Source of the DNA: Candidatus Hydrogenedentota bacterium
GTDB lineage: Bacteria > Hydrogenedentota > Hydrogenedentia > Hydrogenedentales > CAITNO01
DNA length: 64,000 bases
Assembly (NCBI GenBank): GCA_012730105.1
Contig: JAAYBJ010000066.1
Span: forward strand, 1 to 64,000
Reading direction: 5' to 3'
Shown here in pieces: positions 62,669-64,000 of this stretch (within the stretch, counting starts at the first letter, position 1; each line of letters begins with the position of its first letter). Under the pieces are notes generated by a model. It was not told the origin of the DNA, made no database searches, and saw only the letters and a program-made list of their open reading frames with translations. Made by a program: the position numbers and the translations under genes.

Positions 62669-63021
62669 TCTCCCGCAGAATTAGAAGAGAAATATAACGA
62701 TTTTACAAAATCAAATAACGTAATTAAAAACAATAAAATATATGCAAATCGAATCTTTATAAAATCAATAACTAGTACTAATATAAAATTGAAAACAACG
62801 TCTAAGGTTACAATTATTTTTAAACGCAATATTGTCTATATGTCACATGGACTACTTTATTTTGCTCCCTTTAGTGTCAGGACGGAGTCAATCGACTGAT
62901 AGCCTTCAATAATCCCTGTTTGACACGTAGTTTTGAGATTATTCGGTCATCGGGCAAAGGCAGGCCCTTCATCAATGCGATATAAGTTACTTATGCAACC
63001 GCGTTGTGTAGAGGGTATGGC

Positions 63022-63050
63022 TTGACTGGCGTTGCTTGAAACGTCATACT
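63022..63050 (+). promoter_or_regulatory. candidate promoter of the LamG-like gene
   Basis: TTGACT (63022-63027), 17-base spacer, CATACT (63045-63050), leaving a leader of about 85 bases to ATG 63144. Confidence 0.45.
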
Positions 63051-63143
63051 CGTTTCTGCTCCAATTCTGAAACTGTTAGTGGCGTCTGCGTGTTTTTTCG
63101 CCGATTTTAACTGATATTTCTTTGAAGTAAAATAAGGTTGGTT

Positions 63144-64000
63144 ATGAATATAAATGAGATGATAAAAATTAAATTCCTTGGACGCTGGCTGACGGTGATT
63201 GTCCTTACTTTGCTTGTAGTCGGTTCCGGTTGGGGAAAATCGATAGAACCCCTTGGTCAGACGCTTGATGCTTCTTTGGGCGCTTTGGTAATCCCGGAAT
63301 CGGAAGTGTATGGGAATGGAGACTTGACGGTTGAATGCCGTGTCCGTTTGTCGGAGGCAAAACACTACAACATTATTGTTGCCAATGAACCTAAAGTGTC
63401 CGGTACACACTGGGAATTATTTACGACACCCGGAGACGGAATCGTGCATGCCTACTTTCCGGGTCGGGTACCGGACCATCTGCACACCGATTGTGCTCTT
63501 GTCGACGATCAGTGGCATTGGATTACCCTGGAAATGGAACCGGATCGTATCGCACTGTTGGTGGATGGCGAGGAAAAGTCCGCGATAGTTTCAAACTTTA
63601 AGGAGCCGTGTCCGGACAGGGTCGGGGGACCGTTGGTCATTGGAGGGCTGGCGGAGGGAAGCCTGGGGTGTAGCGGATTGATTGACGAGATACGCATCTC
63701 ATCCGGTATCCGGCCCCGGTTGCCGGTAGTTACCACAGAACTTGCGGCGGACGAAAGCACCTTGGCGCTTTGGCATTTTTCGGGGGATGCCCCGGGACTG
63801 GATGCTTCCGGAAATGGCAGAAACGGGCAGCACAGGCCAAGCAATAAAACGTATACCAATGGAGGTATGGAAATTCCGGGTGGCATGTCCTCCGCCCTGC
63901 AACCGCTGCCGCCGGCCGAAGAGGTCGGCCCGCTCCGGAACGCCTTGGGCATTCTGGTAGAACGCCTTGGGTTGAAAACCATAGAAGTTGAGGCCATAGA
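63144..64000 (+). CDS. secreted LamG/concanavalin-like domain protein, 3' truncated by window
   Basis: The frame opens at ATG 63144 (AAGGTTGGTT upstream) and stays open to the window end, 285 residues. A signal peptide (RWLTVIVLTLLVVGSGWGKS) is followed by a beta-sandwich of laminin-G-like type: ALVIPESEVYGNGDLTVECRVRL, WHWITLEMEPDRIALLVDGEE, GPLVIGGLAEG, GLIDEIRISSGIRP. LALWHFSGDAPGLDASGNGRNG is the usual second strand set of LamG-like domains in PVC proteins. An alternative ATG lies five codons on. The rest, perhaps an enzyme or sulfatase-like part, is outside the window. Probably binds polysaccharide or cell surface. Confidence 0.75.
   Translation, partial: MNINEMIKIKFLGRWLTVIVLTLLVVGSGWGKSIEPLGQTLDASLGALVIPESEVYGNGDLTVECRVRLSEAKHYNIIVANEPKVSGTHWELFTTPGDGIVHAYFPGRVPDHLHTDCALVDDQWHWITLEMEPDRIALLVDGEEKSAIVSNFKEPCPDRVGGPLVIGGLAEGSLGCSGLIDEIRISSGIRPRLPVVTTELAADESTLALWHFSGDAPGLDASGNGRNGQHRPSNKTYTNGGMEIPGGMSSALQPLPPAEEVGPLRNALGILVERLGLKTIEVEAI

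Larger units (their letters stand above)
62559..63143. other. AT-rich intergenic region between divergent genes
   Basis: 585 bases with no supported gene. The part from about 62600 to 62840 is strikingly AT-rich against the window. It holds the C25 promoter, a 12-base palindrome and a candidate plus-strand promoter (see those entries). No tRNA, repeat array or conserved small frame is visible. Confidence 0.6.

Noticed and set aside
62920-62925. TTGACA box before the LamG-like gene
   Set aside because: No acceptable -10 at 15-19 bases; the 63022-63050 pair fits better.

Overview
The window is a GC-rich bacterial chromosome segment, densely coded on both strands. Several traits point to a free-living, Gram-negative-type member of the PVC/Planctomycete-like world, and most of all to the candidate phylum Hydrogenedentes: a pseudopilin with the C-terminal FNHxPGG...DG signature, long acidic Glu-Gly-Glu-Gly repeats in a lipoprotein, SUMF1-fold surface proteins, a sulfatase-fold enzyme, and a large set of secreted glycosidases. 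This is an inference from protein style; no rRNA or other phylogenetic marker is present apart from small housekeeping genes.

Layout. 1-3873 (+): 3' end of an aldehyde:ferredoxin oxidoreductase gene, then a 63-aa Cys protein, a ModE-type regulator, a MobB-like NTPase and moeA, which together form a tungsten/molybdenum enzyme and cofactor unit. 4128-11943 (+): two paralogous SUMF1-domain surface proteins flanking a TiaS-like DDTD protein, a polytopic membrane protein and a pseudopilin. 12068-15696 (+): yceD-like, rpmF, plsX, fabD, fabG (lipid synthesis). 15916-17418 (-): sulfatase-fold enzyme with Thr at the nucleophile position. 17653-21452 (+): polyprenyl diphosphate synthase and a membrane glycosyltransferase fused to TPRs. 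21454-23668 (+): four pterin/folate genes (FolM-like reductase, folB, folK, folE). 23671-28029 (-): sulfate ABC transporter operon led by an Rrf2 regulator with a readable promoter and operator. 28295-35591 (+): an epimerase/aminotransferase fusion, a ceramidase/Ntn-hydrolase fusion, a coupled membrane protein, smpB and a small lipoprotein. 35732-37858 (+): M20 peptidase and tlyA.

37862-43008 (-): conserved unknown, EEP-family hydrolase, small coiled-coil protein, UbiB-type kinase and an orphan beta-sandwich protein. 43244-57558: a carbohydrate-degradation district on both strands with an acyltransferase-3 protein, a possible new glycoside hydrolase, a saccharopine-dehydrogenase-like reductase, a GH43/GH130-type propeller, a second propeller-like protein, a GH36-like alpha-galactosidase, a GH2 beta-glycosidase and a beta-helix lipoprotein. 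57742-59595 (+): methyltransferase and a heparan-glucosaminide acetyltransferase-like membrane protein. 59685-62558 (-): gingipain-type C25 peptidase lipoprotein with its own promoter and terminator. 62559-63143: AT-rich gap. 63144-64000 (+): start of a secreted LamG-like protein cut by the window end.

Read together, the genes describe an organism that exports many enzymes to attack glycans and proteins, imports sulfate under Rrf2 control, and runs a W/Mo aldehyde oxidoreductase. I saw no insertion sequence, prophage, CRISPR array, rRNA or tRNA. The most unusual items are the double-ceramidase fusion, the epimerase domain that has lost its catalytic Tyr inside an ArnB fusion, the two-proteins-in-one reading frame at 9049-11943, the Cys-rich small proteins of the W/Mo cluster, and the unassigned glycosidase-like protein at 44426-46591.
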